A stretch of 64,000 nt of DNA from Ramlibacter pinisoli (GCF_009758015.1 NZ_WSEL01000003.1:1612001-1676000), one strand, 5' to 3'. Positions 8,182 to 18,814 are shown, numbered from the stretch's first letter. Made by a program: numbers and translations. Notes: generated by a model not told the origin, from the letters alone.

Positions 8182-9981
8182 TCAGGCGGCCGGGACGTTG
8201 CGCAGCCGGATGTGCAGCTCGCGCAGCTGCTTCTCGTCGACCGGGCCGGGGGCCTGGGTCAGCAGGTCCTGGGCACGCTGGGTCTTGGGGAAGGCGATGA
8301 CATCGCGCAGGCTCTCGGCGCCGGTCATCAGCATGACGAAGCGGTCGAGGCCGATGGCGATGCCGCCGTGCGGGGGCGCGCCGTACTGCAGCGCGTCGAG
8401 CAGGAAGCCGAACTTCAGCTGGGCTTCCTCGGGGCCGATCTTGAGCGCACGGAAGACCTTGCTCTGCACGTCCTCGCGGTGGATCCGGACCGAGCCGCCC
8501 CCCAGCTCGATGCCGTTGAGCACCGCGTCGTAGGCCTTGGCCACGCAGCGCCCGGGGTCGGTCTCGAGCCAGTCCTCGTGGCCGTCCTTGGGCGAGGTGA
8601 ACGGGTGGTGCACGGCGTTCCAGCGCTGCGCGTCGTCGTCGAACTCGAACATCGGGAAGTCGACCACCCACAGCGGCTTCCATTCGCCGTCGCGCAGGCC
8701 GTGGGACTTGCCGAACTCGCTGTGGCCCACCTTCACGCGCAGCGCGCCGATGGCGTCATTGACGACCTTGGCCTTGTCGGCACCGAAGAACAGCAGGTCG
8801 CCGTCCTTCGCGCCGGTGCGCTCCAGGATGCGGGCGATCGCCTGGTCGTGCAGGTTCTTGACGATGGGCGACTGCAGGCCGTCACGGCCCTTGGCGACCT
8901 CGTTGACCTTGACCCAGGCCAGCCCCTTGGCGCCGTAGATCTTGACGAACTCGGTGTAGCCGTCGATCTCGCCGCGGCTCATCTCGGCGCCGCCGGGCAC
9001 GCGCAGGCCCACCACGCGGCCGTCCTCCTGGTTGGCCGGGCCCGAGAACACCTTGAAGTCGACGTCCTTCATCACGTCGGTGAGCTCGGTGAACTCGAGC
9101 TTGATGCGCAGGTCGGGCTTGTCGGAGCCGTACAGCCGCATCGCGTCGGCGTGCTTCATGACCGGGAAGGCGCCGAGGTCGACGCCGATCACGTTCTGAA
9201 ACGTGCTGCGGATCATGCCCTCGAACATGGTGCGGATCTCCTCCTCCTTCATGAAGGAGGTCTCGACGTCGATCTGCGTGAACTCGGGCTGGCGATCGGC
9301 GCGCAGGTCCTCGTCGCGGAAGCACTTGGTGATCTGGTAGTAGCGGTCGAAGCCCGACACCATGAGCAGCTGCTTGAACAGCTGGGGCGACTGCGGCAGC
9401 GCGAAGAACATGCCGTCGTGCACGCGGCTGGGCACCAGGTAGTCGCGCGCGCCCTCGGGCGTGCTCTTGGTGAGCATCGGCGTCTCGATGTCGATGAAGC
9501 CGTTGGCGTCGAGGAACTTGCGCACCTCCATCGACACCTTGTAGCGCAGCATCAGGTTCTTCTGCATGTACGGCCGGCGCAGGTCGAGCACCCGGTGCAC
9601 CAGCCGCGTGGTCTCCGACAGGTTCTCGTCGTCGAGCTGGAACGGAGGCGTGACCGAGGGGTTGAGCACCGCCAGCTCGTGGCACAGGACCTCGACCTTG
9701 CCGCTGCGCAGGCTGTCGTTGGTGGTGCCGGCCGGGCGCGCCCGCACCACGCCCTTGATCTGGACGCAGAACTCATTGCGCAGGCCCTCGGCGGCCTTGA
9801 ACATCTCGGGGCGGTCGGGGTCGCACACGACCTGGACGTAGCCTTCGCGGTCACGCAGGTCGACGAAGATGACGCCGCCGTGGTCGCGCCGGCGGTTCAC
9901 CCAGCCGCACAGGGTGACGGCCTGCCCGAGCAGCGACTCGTCGACGAGGCCGCAATAGGTGGAGCGCATTTGTTGGGACAT
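8182..9981 (-). CDS. aspS: Aspartyl-tRNA synthetase
   Basis: 599 residues, the usual size of bacterial AspRS. The order is an N-terminal OB anticodon-binding domain ([21 protein letters not shown]), the class II catalytic core with [21 protein letters not shown] and [20 protein letters not shown], an inserted GAD domain, and the class II motif 3 [15 protein letters not shown] near the C-terminus. It charges tRNA-Asp with aspartate in the cytoplasm. In lineages without AsnRS such enzymes are often non-discriminating, but that cannot be decided from this window. It follows the DUF502 gene with a 43-bp gap and probably shares the fmdB transcript. Confidence 0.97.
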   Translation of the reverse strand: MSQQMRSTYCGLVDESLLGQAVTLCGWVNRRRDHGGVIFVDLRDREGYVQVVCDPDRPEMFKAAEGLRNEFCVQIKGVVRARPAGTTNDSLRSGKVEVLCHELAVLNPSVTPPFQLDDENLSETTRLVHRVLDLRRPYMQKNLMLRYKVSMEVRKFLDANGFIDIETPMLTKSTPEGARDYLVPSRVHDGMFFALPQSPQLFKQLLMVSGFDRYYQITKCFRDEDLRADRQPEFTQIDVETSFMKEEEIRTMFEGMIRSTFQNVIGVDLGAFPVMKHADAMRLYGSDKPDLRIKLEFTELTDVMKDVDFKVFSGPANQEDGRVVGLRVPGGAEMSRGEIDGYTEFVKIYGAKGLAWVKVNEVAKGRDGLQSPIVKNLHDQAIARILERTGAKDGDLLFFGADKAKVVNDAIGALRVKVGHSEFGKSHGLRDGEWKPLWVVDFPMFEFDDDAQRWNAVHHPFTSPKDGHEDWLETDPGRCVAKAYDAVLNGIELGGGSVRIHREDVQSKVFRALKIGPEEAQLKFGFLLDALQYGAPPHGGIAIGLDRFVMLMTGAESLRDVIAFPKTQRAQDLLTQAPGPVDEKQLRELHIRLRNVPAA

Positions 9982-10024
9982 GGGAGTACCTCGACAAGCA
10001 GGACGGGCCGCGCGCGGCGACCCG

Positions 10025-10651
10025 TCACCGCGGATGGGGAACGGGAACGGGAGCGGGCGGCACGACCACCCCCATCGAGATCACGTAGCGCAGGGCTTCG
10101 TCGACGCTCATGCGCAGCTCGATGCAGTCGGCGCGGCGCAGCAGGACGAAGTAGCCGCCCGTGGGGTTGGGCGTGGTGGGCACGTAGACACTGACGAAAT
10201 CGCCCGCCGGCAGGTGCGTGGCGACGTCGCCCCCGGGCGAGCCGGTGACGAAGGCGATGGTCCAGACGCCCGGCCGGGGCCACTCGACCAGCACCGCGGT
10301 GCGGAACGCGTTGCCCGAGGGCGAGAACAGCGTGTCGGAGACCTGCTTGACGCTGGAATAGATGGACCGCACCACCGGGATGCGGTTGACGATGGCGTCG
10401 CCCCACGACACCAGCTTGCGGCCGACGAAGTTGCTGGTGATGGCCCCCACCACCAGCAGGATGGCCAGCGCCAGCAGCACGCCCAGGCCGGGGATGCGGT
10501 AGCCGGTCAGCCGCTCGGGCTGCCAGGCCTGCGGCAGGATCAGCAGCGTCTGGTCGAGGGTGCCGACGATCCACTGCAGCACCCACAGGGTGATGCCCAG
10601 GGGCGCGAGGACGAGCAGGCCGGCAAACAGCCAACGGCGGAGTGCGACCAT
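10025..10651 (-). CDS. DUF502 family inner-membrane protein
   Basis: 208 residues. The N-terminus has two membrane helices (about [20 protein letters not shown] and [16 protein letters not shown]), followed by [20 protein letters not shown] and WTIAFVTG, the conserved blocks of DUF502. A Pro-rich tail ends the protein. The molecular function is not known. The fmdB-DUF502-aspS order is a recurrent beta-proteobacterial arrangement. The gene begins 11 bp after the fmdB stop and should be co-transcribed with it. Confidence 0.88.
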   Translation of the reverse strand: MVALRRWLFAGLLVLAPLGITLWVLQWIVGTLDQTLLILPQAWQPERLTGYRIPGLGVLLALAILLVVGAITSNFVGRKLVSWGDAIVNRIPVVRSIYSSVKQVSDTLFSPSGNAFRTAVLVEWPRPGVWTIAFVTGSPGGDVATHLPAGDFVSVYVPTTPNPTGGYFVLLRRADCIELRMSVDEALRYVISMGVVVPPAPVPVPHPR

Positions 10652-10662
10652 GGTGCGCGGCG

Positions 10663-11028
10663 TCAGGAGGACGTACCGGCGGAAGCCGCGGGCGTGTCGG
10701 TCTTGGTGGTGGCGCTGACCGAGGGCTTGGCATCGCCCGCCGGGGCGGCCGCTGCATCGCCGGGCTTGGCGGCCTCGGCCGGCTTGGCGTCGCCCGACTT
10801 GGCATCGCCCGACTTGGACTCCGGGGTCGCCGACGACGACCCGTTGCCGCCACGGAAATCGGTGACGTACCAGCCGGATCCCTTGAGCTGGAACCCGGCG
10901 GCGGTGACCTGCTTGCTGAAGGCCTCGGCGCCGCAGGCCGGGCACGTGGTCAGCGGGGCGTCGGACACCTTCTGCAGCGCGTCCTTGGCATGGCCACAGG
11001 AGCCGCACTTGTAGGCGTAGATGGGCAT
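10663..11028 (-). CDS. FmdB-family zinc ribbon protein
   Basis: 121 residues. The N-terminal 55 or so form the FmdB zinc ribbon with the pairs CGSC (Cys 8 and 11) and CPAC (about Cys 29 and 32), then GSGWYVTDFR. The remaining half is low-complexity Ala/Lys/Gly/Ser, including repeated SGDAK units, as often seen in beta-proteobacterial members. The function is unproven; the family was named as a regulator but acts through a small zinc fold. It is first in the proposed fmdB-DUF502-aspS operon, with a TATAAT box 41 bp upstream of the ATG. Confidence 0.88.
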   Translation of the reverse strand: MPIYAYKCGSCGHAKDALQKVSDAPLTTCPACGAEAFSKQVTAAGFQLKGSGWYVTDFRGGNGSSSATPESKSGDAKSGDAKPAEAAKPGDAAAAPAGDAKPSVSATTKTDTPAASAGTSS

Positions 11029-11068
11029 GGCGAGGATGGGAGGGTTGGGCCCGAAGGCAAAGCCCGCA

Positions 11069-11074
11069 ATTATA
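11069..11074 (-). promoter_or_regulatory. TATAAT -10 box upstream of fmdB
   Basis: A perfect minus-strand TATAAT hexamer sits about 41 bp before the fmdB start, in an otherwise GC-rich gap. No convincing -35 hexamer lies at 16-18 bp, so the assignment rests on the -10 box and position. It would drive fmdB-DUF502-aspS. Confidence 0.5.
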
Positions 11075-11081
11075 GGCGGCG

Positions 11082-11102
11082 GGCCGGGTTGCCAGCCCGG
11101 CC
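11082..11102 (-). terminator. GC-rich hairpin after the symporter gene
   Basis: A perfect 7-bp inverted repeat (GGCCGGG / CCCGGCC, 7-nt loop) lies 9 bp beyond the symporter stop. No T-run follows, so it may be a weak or Rho-assisted terminator or an mRNA-end stabiliser. It also overlaps the region where the fmdB -35 element would be. Confidence 0.4.
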
Positions 11103-11111
11103 TGCCGCCGG

Positions 11112-12569
11112 TCAGGCGGGCACGTGGGTCCGCGGTTCCTTGCGGTTGCGCAGCAGCTGCGGTAGGAGCGATCCGGCCACCATGCCCGCCAGCGCCGCCA
11201 GCAGGCCGGCCAGCTGGCCCGGGAAGGCCTTGCTCAGCCCCTCGTTGACCTGCGGGAAGAACAGCACCCAGACGAAGACGCCCGCGGCGATGGAGGTGAT
11301 GGCGCCCTGGGTGGTGGCCCGCTTCCAGTACAGGCCCATGACCAGCGGCACGAAGGCGGCCACCAGCGTGACCTGGTAGGCGGCCGAGACCAGGTCGTAG
11401 ATGGGGGTGCCCTTCATCGCGATGGCGTACGACAGCACGATGGCGGTGAACACGATGATGGTCATGCGCATGGCCAGCAGCTGCTGGCGGTCGCTCATGT
11501 GGGGGCGCAGGTTCTTCAGGATGTTCTCCACGAAGCTGGTCGACGGCGCCAGCAGCGTGGCCGAGGAGGTGCTCTTGATCGCCGAGAGCAACGCGCCGAA
11601 GAACAGGATCTGCATCACCAGCGGCATCCGGGTGAGGATGAAGGTCGGCAGCAGGCGCTGGTAGTCGTTGCGGGCCAGTTCGACGGCCTGGTCGCCCATC
11701 ACGACCACCGCGCTGGCGACGATGAACATGGGCACGAAGGCGAACAGGATGTAGCTCACCCCGCCGATCACCGCGCCGTTGCGGGCCGTGTCGACGTCGC
11801 GGGCCGACATCACGCGCTGGAACACGTCCTGCTGCGGGATGCTGCCCAGCATCATGGTCAGGCCGGCGCCGATGAAGAAGGCGATGTCGGTGAAGGTGGG
11901 CGGCGGGAAGAAGGCCCACAGGTTCTGCTGCGTGGCCAGGTCCAGCACGTGGTGCGCGCCACCGGCCAGGTCGCTCGCGAACACGGCGATGATGGACAGG
12001 CCGACCACCAGCACGATCATCTGGATGAAGTCGGTCCAGGCAATGGCCAGGAAGCCGCCGATCACCACGTACACCAGCACCGCCAGCGTGCCGACGACCA
12101 TGCCGGCGGTCTCGGACATGGCGCCGTTGGTGAGCACCGAGAACACCAGGCCCAGGGCCGTGATCTGCGCCGCCACCCAGCCCAGGTAGCTCAGGATGAT
12201 GGCGCAGGAGCAGAACACCTCGACCCCGCGGCCGTAGCGCGCACGGTAGAAGTCGCCGATGGTCAGCAGGTTCTGCCGGTACAGCCTGGTGGCGAAGAAG
12301 GCGCCGACCAGGATCAGGCAGGTGCCGGCGCCGAACGGGTCTTCCACGATGGCGTTGAGCCCGCCCTGCACGAACTTGGCCGGGATGCCCATCACCGTCT
12401 CGGCCCCGAACCAGGTGGCGAAGGTGGTGGTGACCACCATCGCCAGCGGCAGGCTGCGGCCGGCGATGGCGAAGTCGGCGGTGTTCTTGATGCGCGTGCC
12501 CGCCCAGGCGCCGATGGCCAGCGTGCCCAGCAGGTACAGGACGACGAACGTGATCAGGGTGGGGTTCAC
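11112..12569 (-). CDS. Sodium:solute symporter family protein
   Basis: 485 residues, almost wholly hydrophobic, with about 13 predicted membrane helices, starting with TLITFVVLYLLGTLAIGAWAG. Family landmarks are the N-terminal ADFAIAGRSLPLAMV, the GDFYRARYGRG loop and the helix LLSAIKSTSSATLLAPS, where the Na+-coordinating Ser/Thr of this family lie. It belongs to the SSS (PutP/SGLT) superfamily; the substrate cannot be told from sequence. It lies 19 bp downstream of ubiB on the same strand and may be read from that transcript. Confidence 0.88.
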   Translation of the reverse strand: MNPTLITFVVLYLLGTLAIGAWAGTRIKNTADFAIAGRSLPLAMVVTTTFATWFGAETVMGIPAKFVQGGLNAIVEDPFGAGTCLILVGAFFATRLYRQNLLTIGDFYRARYGRGVEVFCSCAIILSYLGWVAAQITALGLVFSVLTNGAMSETAGMVVGTLAVLVYVVIGGFLAIAWTDFIQMIVLVVGLSIIAVFASDLAGGAHHVLDLATQQNLWAFFPPPTFTDIAFFIGAGLTMMLGSIPQQDVFQRVMSARDVDTARNGAVIGGVSYILFAFVPMFIVASAVVVMGDQAVELARNDYQRLLPTFILTRMPLVMQILFFGALLSAIKSTSSATLLAPSTSFVENILKNLRPHMSDRQQLLAMRMTIIVFTAIVLSYAIAMKGTPIYDLVSAAYQVTLVAAFVPLVMGLYWKRATTQGAITSIAAGVFVWVLFFPQVNEGLSKAFPGQLAGLLAALAGMVAGSLLPQLLRNRKEPRTHVPA

Positions 12570-12588
12570 CGGCGGCTTCCTCCAGTCT

Positions 12589-14160
12589 CTAGTAGACCCG
12601 CACCCAGTGCGCCAGCTGGGTCAGGGCCAGTCCGATGGCAAATCCCAGGCCGATCGCCACGGCGGTCTGCAGCAACCGGTTGGTGCGGCGCTGCTCCGCG
12701 ATCAGCAGCTCGACCTGGCGCTCCTGGCGCTGCGCGTCGGGGCGCTGCTGCAGGAAATCATGCAGCAGGCGGGGCAGTTCGGGCAGCAGCTTGGCATAGC
12801 GCGGCGCCTGGTCGCGCAGTTCGTCCATCAGGCGTTGCGGGCCGACCTGCTCCAGCATCCAGCGCTCCAGGAACGGCTTGGCCGTGCTCCACAGGTCCAG
12901 GTCGGGGTCGAGCTGGCGGCCCAGCCCCTCGATGTTCAGCAGCGTCTTCTGCAGCAGCACCAGCTGCGGCTGGATCTCGACCTGGAACCGGCGCGAGGTC
13001 TGGAACAGGCGCATCAGCACCATGCCCAGCGACAGCTCCTTGAGCGGGCGGTCGAAGTAGGGCTCGCAGACGGCGCGGATCGCCGACTCCAGCTCGTCGA
13101 CGCGGGTGTCCCGCGGCACCCAGCCGGACTCGATGTGCAGTTCCGCGACCCGCTTGTAGTCGCGCCGGAAGAAGGCGTTGAAGTTCTGCGCCAGGTAGTC
13201 CTTGTCGAACTCGGTGAGCGTCCCGATGATCCCGAAGTCGAGCGAGATGTAGCGCCCGAAGGTGGCCGGATCCAGGCTCACCTGAATGTTGCCCGGGTGC
13301 ATGTCGGCGTGGAAGAAGCCGTCGCGGAACACCTGGGTGAAGAAGATGGTCACGCCGTCGCGGGCCAGCTGGCGCATGTCGACGCCGGCCTGAACCAGCC
13401 GTTCGCCCTGGTTGATCGGCACGCCGTACATGCGCTCCATGACGATCACCTCGGGATGGCAGCAGTCCCAGAACATCTCCGGGATCAGCACCAGGTCGAG
13501 GCCGGTCATGTTGCGCCGCAACTGGGCCGCGTTGGCCGCCTCGCGCAGCAGGTCGAGCTCGTCGTGCAGGTACTTGTCGAACTCGGCGACCACCTCGCGC
13601 GGCTTCAGCCGCTTGCCGTCGGCCGACAGGCTCTCCACCCAGCCGGCCATCATGCGCATCAGCGCCAGGTCGTTCTCGATGACCGGCAGCATGCCCGGGC
13701 GCAGCACCTTGACGGCCACCTCGCGGGTGCGGCCCTGCTTGTCCAGCAGGGTCGCGAAATGGACCTGCGCGATCGACGCGCTGGCCACCGGCTCGCGCTC
13801 GAAGCTGGCGAAGAGGTTGCCGACCGGGCGGCGGAAGGCGCGCTCGATCGTCTCGATGGCGATGGCCGGGTCGAACGGCGGCACCCGGTCCTGCAGGCGG
13901 GCCAGTTCGTCGGCGATGTCGGCCGGCAGCAGGTCGCGCCGGGTCGACAGCACCTGGCCGAACTTGACGAAGATCGGCCCCAGCCGCTCCAGCGCCATCC
14001 GCAGCCGCTGGCCGCGTGGCGCATCGAGCCGGCGCCCGAACGCCAGGACCCGCGCCAGCCGGTGCAGCCAGGGCCGGCGGAAGCTGTTGAGGACGAGTTC
14101 GTCGAGCCCGTAGCGCAGGGCGACCAAGACGATGTAGGCGCCCCGAAAGTACCGCTTCAT
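12589..14160 (-). CDS. ubiB: UbiB, ubiquinone biosynthesis kinase-like protein
   Basis: 523 residues, the normal length. The ABC1/ADCK/UbiB signature is present: [16 protein letters not shown] (KxGQ motif), VAVKVLRPG with the ATP-binding Lys, HADMHPGNI as the catalytic loop and DFGIIGTL as the metal-binding DFG. A C-terminal hydrophobic segment ([18 protein letters not shown]) anchors it to the membrane. UbiB is an atypical kinase/ATPase needed for coenzyme Q synthesis. The start ATG overlaps the ubiJ stop (ATGA), and ubiE lies 1.7 kb upstream on the same strand, forming a ubiquinone gene group. Confidence 0.95.
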   Translation of the reverse strand: MKRYFRGAYIVLVALRYGLDELVLNSFRRPWLHRLARVLAFGRRLDAPRGQRLRMALERLGPIFVKFGQVLSTRRDLLPADIADELARLQDRVPPFDPAIAIETIERAFRRPVGNLFASFEREPVASASIAQVHFATLLDKQGRTREVAVKVLRPGMLPVIENDLALMRMMAGWVESLSADGKRLKPREVVAEFDKYLHDELDLLREAANAAQLRRNMTGLDLVLIPEMFWDCCHPEVIVMERMYGVPINQGERLVQAGVDMRQLARDGVTIFFTQVFRDGFFHADMHPGNIQVSLDPATFGRYISLDFGIIGTLTEFDKDYLAQNFNAFFRRDYKRVAELHIESGWVPRDTRVDELESAIRAVCEPYFDRPLKELSLGMVLMRLFQTSRRFQVEIQPQLVLLQKTLLNIEGLGRQLDPDLDLWSTAKPFLERWMLEQVGPQRLMDELRDQAPRYAKLLPELPRLLHDFLQQRPDAQRQERQVELLIAEQRRTNRLLQTAVAIGLGFAIGLALTQLAHWVRVY

Positions 14161-14741
14161 GCGGCGCCCGGGCCGGCCGGGGTGGCACCGGCGCCGTCCG
14201 CCGGCGCAGCCGGGGACGCGGCCGCCGGGCCGGGCACGAAGCGGCGCAGCGCGTCGACCATGGCGCGCGCGGCCTGGGCGACCGCATGGGCCGGCGCGTC
14301 GCCGACCACCCGGGCCAGGTCCTCCTCGAGGTCCCAGCGCACGTGGTCGACCAGCCAGTTCACTTCGGCGGCGAACTGCACGTCGCCGGCGATGCGCACC
14401 GGCGGCTTCTCGGCGCGCAGGGCGGCGCGGGTGAGCGACCACGGCGAGTCGTCGGTGACCGTCAGCGTGAGGTCGGGCGCGGCCGCGGGGCTGGCCAGGT
14501 CGAGCAGGCCGGCGGGGGTGGCGACCAGGCGGACGTTGAAGGTGCGCCAGCGGCCCTCGACGATGCGGCCGGACTGGCGGCGCAGGCGCTCCATGGCCTG
14601 CGGCTCCTGCATCAGGACGTGATTGAGCAGCAGCACCAGCCGGTGCTGGGCCTCGTGCACGGCCCAGGGCGGAGGCTGGAGCCGCTCGGCCACGGCGTCG
14701 AAGATGCCGTCCAGGAAAGGAAAAGGGGACCGTGTCGCCAT
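14157..14741 (-). CDS. ubiJ: UbiJ, ubiquinone biosynthesis accessory factor (SCP2-like domain)
   Basis: 194 residues. The body fits the SCP2-like/UbiJ family: an N-terminal helix region ending in [21 protein letters not shown], a lipid-binding SCP2 beta region with [21 protein letters not shown], and a helical end before an Ala/Pro/Gly-rich low-complexity tail. UbiJ binds ubiquinone intermediates and, with UbiK, organises the aerobic Ubi complex. Its location directly before ubiB with a 4-bp overlap supports the call. Sequence conservation in this family is low, so the name rests partly on context. Confidence 0.85.
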   Translation of the reverse strand: MATRSPFPFLDGIFDAVAERLQPPPWAVHEAQHRLVLLLNHVLMQEPQAMERLRRQSGRIVEGRWRTFNVRLVATPAGLLDLASPAAAPDLTLTVTDDSPWSLTRAALRAEKPPVRIAGDVQFAAEVNWLVDHVRWDLEEDLARVVGDAPAHAVAQAARAMVDALRRFVPGPAAASPAAPADGAGATPAGPGAA

Positions 14742-14794
14742 GGTCCCCCATTATTCAATACGCGCGCCGGTCGGCCGCGCCGGCCGTGCCGGTA

Positions 14795-15787
14795 TCAGGC
14801 CAGGGCCTGCACCCCCGCGACCAGCCAGCCACTGGCACCGCTCTTGGGCTTGGTCATGTTCCAGACCTCGCGGAACGGGCTGGGCCCCGCCGAGGGCTGC
14901 TCGCGGATCATCCCCGAGTACTCCACGCTGGCCATGTAGTCGCCGCCCAGGTCCTCGATGCCCAGCAGCTGCGCCTCGAGCATCACCACTTCGGTCTTGT
15001 TCGGCTGGCCGTCCAGGTGCTTTTCGCGCTCGGCCAGCTGCGAACGGATCTCGGCCAGCATCTCGTCGGTCATCATCGAGCGCAGGGTGGCGATGTCGGA
15101 GCAGTCCCAGGCCTCCTGCAGCGTCATGAAGTTGCGCTTGGCGGCATCGACGAAGCCGGGCACGTCGAACCCCTGCGGGATGCCCCAGCCCTGCGGGCCG
15201 GTGAGGCCGGAGCCGATCTGGACGCCGCTGCCGTTGTACTTGCCGGCATCGAACGCCATGCTGCTGCGCTCCCAGGGGCGGGCCGAGGCGTCGTTGCCAA
15301 CCTTGTCCGGGCTGTACTGGCGCGGGGGCTGGGCCGTGTCGGCCGGGGCCGGCCCCCAGGCGCCCGGGGCGCCCGCCATGGCCGGCCGGCGGCCGCGCAG
15401 GATGTAGCCGACGATGGCCAGCGCCGCGAACGCGAACAGCGCGATCAGGAGCGCGTTGGCCAGCGCCGGGCCGAAGCCGAGCGCGTTGGCCAGCCAGGCC
15501 AGGCCCAGGCCGGCGGCCAGGCCGCCGAGCATGGCGCCCCAGGGCTTGCGCGGGGCGGCGGCCGGCGCGGCGGGTGCCGGCTGGGCGGGACGGGCCTGTT
15601 GCGCGGCGGCCGACTGCTGCGCGGGCGCGGCACCGGGTGCGGCGGGCGCCGCCGGCGCGGCCTCCCGCTGGGTGACATTGCCCGATTGCTTGCCGATCGA
15701 GCGGCCGCCTCCCAGGCGGCGCGCGGCGTCGGCGTCCATCGCGCCGAGCGCAAGGGCGGAGGCGAAAACAGCGGTCCACAACTTCAT
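14795..15787 (-). CDS. Tim44-like domain membrane/secreted protein
   Basis: 330 residues from the ATG at 15787, which gives a good signal peptide (MKLWTAVFASALALGAMDADA). A mature N-terminus RRLGGGRSIGKQSGNVTQR, an Ala/Pro/Gln-rich linker and a hydrophobic helix pair (about PWGAMLGGLAAGLGLAWLAN and ALLIALFAFAALAIVGYIL) follow. The C-terminal 150 residues are the Tim44-like lipid/peptide-binding domain (FMTLQEAWDCSDIATLRSMM onward). This is the common beta-proteobacterial type of unknown role, probably facing the periplasm. It lies between ubiE and ubiJ on the same strand. Confidence 0.85.
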   Translation of the reverse strand: MKLWTAVFASALALGAMDADAARRLGGGRSIGKQSGNVTQREAAPAAPAAPGAAPAQQSAAAQQARPAQPAPAAPAAAPRKPWGAMLGGLAAGLGLAWLANALGFGPALANALLIALFAFAALAIVGYILRGRRPAMAGAPGAWGPAPADTAQPPRQYSPDKVGNDASARPWERSSMAFDAGKYNGSGVQIGSGLTGPQGWGIPQGFDVPGFVDAAKRNFMTLQEAWDCSDIATLRSMMTDEMLAEIRSQLAEREKHLDGQPNKTEVVMLEAQLLGIEDLGGDYMASVEYSGMIREQPSAGPSPFREVWNMTKPKSGASGWLVAGVQALA

Positions 15788-15815
15788 GGTCGATCCTTCT
15801 TGCTGGTGCCTGTCG

Positions 15816-16547
15816 TCAACATTTGATTCCAACATGCAGGGCGACGACGCCGCCCGTCAGGTTGTGGTAGTCCACGTGCCCGAAACCCGCTTTGTGCAGC
15901 AGGGTCTTGAGTTCCTCCTGGCCGGGATGCATGCGGATGGATTCGGCCAGGTAGCGGTAGCTGGCGCCGTCGCCGGCGACCGCCTGGCCCAGGCGCGGGA
16001 GGATGTTGAACGAGTACCAGTCGTAGACCTTGGACAGGGGCCGGGCCACGCGCGAGAACTCCAGCACCAGCAGCTTGCCGCCGGGCTTGAGCACCCGCTG
16101 CATCTCGGCCAGCGCCTCCTCCTTGCGGGTCATGTTGCGCAGGCCGAAGGCGACCGTCACCAGGTCGAAGTGGTTGCCGGGGAACGGCAGCTTCTCGGCG
16201 TCGCAGACGACGGTGGGCAGCGCCAGGCCGGCATCGAGCAGCCGGTCGCGGCCGGTGCGCAGCATGGCCTCGTTGATGTCGGTGTGCACCACCCGGCCGC
16301 TCGGGCCGACCTTGGGCGCGAAGGCCAGCGCCAGGTCGCCCGTGCCGCCCGCGATGTCCAGCACCTGCTGGCCCGGCTGCACGTTGGCCACCAGCACGGT
16401 GTACGCCTTCCAGGCCCGGTGCAGCCCCAGCGACATCAGGTCGTTCATCAGGTCGTAGCGCGGGGCGACCGAGTCGAAGACGCCGCGCACGCGCCGGGCC
16501 TTGTCACGCTCCTCGACCGTTTCGAAGCCGAAATGGGTACTGCTCAT
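15816..16547 (-). CDS. ubiE: Bifunctional demethylmenaquinone/2-methoxy-benzoquinol methyltransferase
   Basis: 243 residues from ATG 16547 ([11 protein letters not shown], the family's usual start; an ATG three codons upstream is possible). The SAM-binding motif is [12 protein letters not shown], then [11 protein letters not shown] and [25 protein letters not shown]. These are the signatures of UbiE, which C-methylates the ubiquinone (and menaquinone) ring. UbiE is a soluble, membrane-associated enzyme. The gene stands 28 bp before the Tim44-like gene and about 90 bp after the DUF971 gene. Confidence 0.96.
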   Translation of the reverse strand: MSSTHFGFETVEERDKARRVRGVFDSVAPRYDLMNDLMSLGLHRAWKAYTVLVANVQPGQQVLDIAGGTGDLALAFAPKVGPSGRVVHTDINEAMLRTGRDRLLDAGLALPTVVCDAEKLPFPGNHFDLVTVAFGLRNMTRKEEALAEMQRVLKPGGKLLVLEFSRVARPLSKVYDWYSFNILPRLGQAVAGDGASYRYLAESIRMHPGQEELKTLLHKAGFGHVDYHNLTGGVVALHVGIKC

Positions 16548-16642
16548 CCCCGGCATCGTAGGCGCATTCGGCGCACGCGCAGGGCCCGGCGGGGTCTCCG
16601 CGGGGTCTTCCGGGGGCCGGACGTCGCCCGGATGCGACGCGG

Positions 16643-17053
16643 TCAGTGGCCGCAGGCGTGGCCGGACTTGCCGGCCATGGGGGCGTCGCGGTCGACGCCG
16701 GCCTCGGCGAGCCGGCGTTCGTAGTCGGCCCACAGCTGCTCCTGGCGCGACCCCAGGAAGTAGAGGTAGTCCCAGGAGAAGATGCCGCTGTCGTGGCCGT
16801 CGGTAAAGCGCGGCTGGACGGCGTAGTTGCCCACCGGGTCGAGAGCCAGCAGTGCCACCTCGCGCTTGCCGGTCTGCAGCACCTCCTGGCCGGGGCCGTG
16901 CCCCTGCACCTCGGCCGACGGCGAGTAGACCCGCATCAGCTCGAACGGGATGCGGAAGACGGCGCCGTCGGAAAACCCGACTTCGAGGACGCGCGACTGC
17001 TCGTGGACGGTGATCGACTGCGGCACCGCGCCGCCTTGTTGCAGGCCTGCCAT
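16643..17053 (-). CDS. DUF971 domain protein
   Basis: 136 residues of the gamma-butyrobetaine hydroxylase-like N-terminal family (DUF971). Landmarks are [29 protein letters not shown] and the C-terminal [28 protein letters not shown] short HACGH end could bind metal. The function is not established. In many beta-proteobacteria this gene directly precedes ubiE, as here, and the link to quinone synthesis is only positional. Confidence 0.85.
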   Translation of the reverse strand: MAGLQQGGAVPQSITVHEQSRVLEVGFSDGAVFRIPFELMRVYSPSAEVQGHGPGQEVLQTGKREVALLALDPVGNYAVQPRFTDGHDSGIFSWDYLYFLGSRQEQLWADYERRLAEAGVDRDAPMAGKSGHACGH

Positions 17054-17063
17054 GGGGTTGGGA

Positions 17064-18734
17064 TCAGAAGCGGACGGAGAGGTTCACGTAAACGCGCTCG
17101 TTGCCGCGCTGCGGCGAGGCGCTGTTGACGGTGAGCGGCACGTTGCTGCTGTTGAGCAGGCGGCCATAGTCGACCGTGAAGGCGAACGGGCCGGAGCCAT
17201 AGCGCAGCCCCACGCCCGCGCTGGACAGCCGGTCGGATGCCGGCTTGGTGCTGCCGTTCGGCTGGTTGTTGGTGACCCAGCCGGCATCCAGGAAGCCGAG
17301 CAGCCGCAGGCCCGGCGCCAGTTCCGGCGTGGTGATCTCGGCCGAGGCGCTGATGCCCTTGTCGGCCGACAGCGGCCGCTCGACCTCGGTGCCGCGCACC
17401 GACCCCGTGCCGCCGAGGCCGAACTGCTCGCCGGCGATCAGCACGTCGGGGCTGTACTGGAACTGCGTGCGCAGGCCCAGCAGCCAGTTGCCGGCGAACG
17501 GCGACACGTAGTTGGCACCGCCGCGCAGCGCCGTCCAGTGCAACTTGCTGATGCGGGGGTCCTCGCTCTGGTAGGAGCGCAGGTCGTTGCCGTAGCCGGT
17601 GCCGGTGTTGGCGACGACGCTCGCCTCCCAGCCCCAGACCGCGGTCTCGGTCTCGGTGCGCGCGTTGTAGCCCACCACCACCGGGCGGCTGCGGCGGTCG
17701 AACGCGCCCGGCACCACGGCGCCGTTGATCTGCGCGGCGTCGAACACCTTGTCGTCCAGGCCGGCCACCACGTAGCTGCGGCGCCCGCCTTCCGGCGGCA
17801 GGTAGAAGGTGTAGTTGAGGCCGAAGGTGCGGCCGGCGCCGGTGCTGGTGAAGCTGCCGAAGTTGCCGACCACGTTGGAGTCGGTGAAGGTGGCGCCGAC
17901 CACGCCACCCAGTTCGTACAGCGGCACCCGGTAGGTCAGGCCGAACTGCTTGACGCTGCCCGGCTTCTCGATCGAGGTGGTGTAGGCCGCATTGAAGCTG
18001 TGGTCGCGGTCGAACAGGTTGGTGTGGCCGCCGGTGAGGGTGAGGCGGTCGCGGCCGGACGACGCGCTGCCCAGGTTGGAGGCGGCGACCGCGAAGGTCC
18101 AGGGGCGGGCTTCCTTGACCGTGATGGCGGCGTTGATCTTGTCCGCCTCGTCGCCCTCGCGGATGCCGACCTGGATCTGCTTGTTGGGGTTCTCGTTGGC
18201 GATCGCCGTCTGCACCGCCAGTGTCTTGAAGTTGGGCGTGCGGCCCTCCTTCAGCTCGGGCAGGGTGCGGCGGATGTTGTCCTCGCTGTAGAGGCTGCGG
18301 CCGTCGATGTCGACCCGGCTGATGCGGAAGGTGACGATCTCCAGCTTGATGGTGGCGCCCACTTCCTGGGGCGGCAGCGCCACCCGGTGCAGGCCGTAGC
18401 CCTTGTCGCGCAGCGCCTTTTCCAGGGCGCCGGTGGCGTCCTGCAGGGTCGACATGGTTGCGTCGTTGCGCAGGTACGGGGCCAGCACGGCGGCGGTCTC
18501 GGCTTCGCCCAGCGGGTTCTCGCCGCCGACCTGGAAGCCCCGGATTGCGAACACCGGGTCGGGTGCCGGCGTGAGCGGGACCTGCGTGCCCCGGGGCGGC
18601 TGGGCAGGAGTCGGCTGTGCGGCCGGGGCCGGCGCCGCCTGCTGCGCCAGCGCCGGCATGGCCGCGGCCAGTGCCAGTGCCAGCCCCGCCCGCAGGCCGA
18701 TGCGCTCAGGCGCGCGATACCCCTTGACCATCAT
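17064..18734 (-). CDS. TpsB-type outer-membrane secretion porin (ShlB/FhaC/HecB family)
   Basis: 556 residues. It has a signal peptide (RIGLRAGLALALAAAMPALAQQ), a Pro/Ala/Gln-rich linker, a POTRA domain (FAIRGFQVGGENPLGEAE...), a second POTRA (RISRVDIDGRSLYSEDNIRRTLPEL) and a long beta-barrel region. The barrel contains RGTEVERPLSADKG, related to the VRGY/F motif of Omp85/TpsB proteins, and ends in YVNLSVRF with the C-terminal Phe needed for outer-membrane assembly. TpsB proteins export a TpsA exoprotein across the outer membrane. No TpsA is encoded in the window. It follows a FecR-domain gene by 80 bp on the same strand. Confidence 0.87.
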   Translation of the reverse strand: MMVKGYRAPERIGLRAGLALALAAAMPALAQQAAPAPAAQPTPAQPPRGTQVPLTPAPDPVFAIRGFQVGGENPLGEAETAAVLAPYLRNDATMSTLQDATGALEKALRDKGYGLHRVALPPQEVGATIKLEIVTFRISRVDIDGRSLYSEDNIRRTLPELKEGRTPNFKTLAVQTAIANENPNKQIQVGIREGDEADKINAAITVKEARPWTFAVAASNLGSASSGRDRLTLTGGHTNLFDRDHSFNAAYTTSIEKPGSVKQFGLTYRVPLYELGGVVGATFTDSNVVGNFGSFTSTGAGRTFGLNYTFYLPPEGGRRSYVVAGLDDKVFDAAQINGAVVPGAFDRRSRPVVVGYNARTETETAVWGWEASVVANTGTGYGNDLRSYQSEDPRISKLHWTALRGGANYVSPFAGNWLLGLRTQFQYSPDVLIAGEQFGLGGTGSVRGTEVERPLSADKGISASAEITTPELAPGLRLLGFLDAGWVTNNQPNGSTKPASDRLSSAGVGLRYGSGPFAFTVDYGRLLNSSNVPLTVNSASPQRGNERVYVNLSVRF

Positions 18735-18814
18735 TCCTCTCGCCCCTCTTGTTGTTCCCCGGACCAGCGGTCGATTGTCTCATCCGGCGTAACCGATTGT
18801 CACGCCGGGCCCGG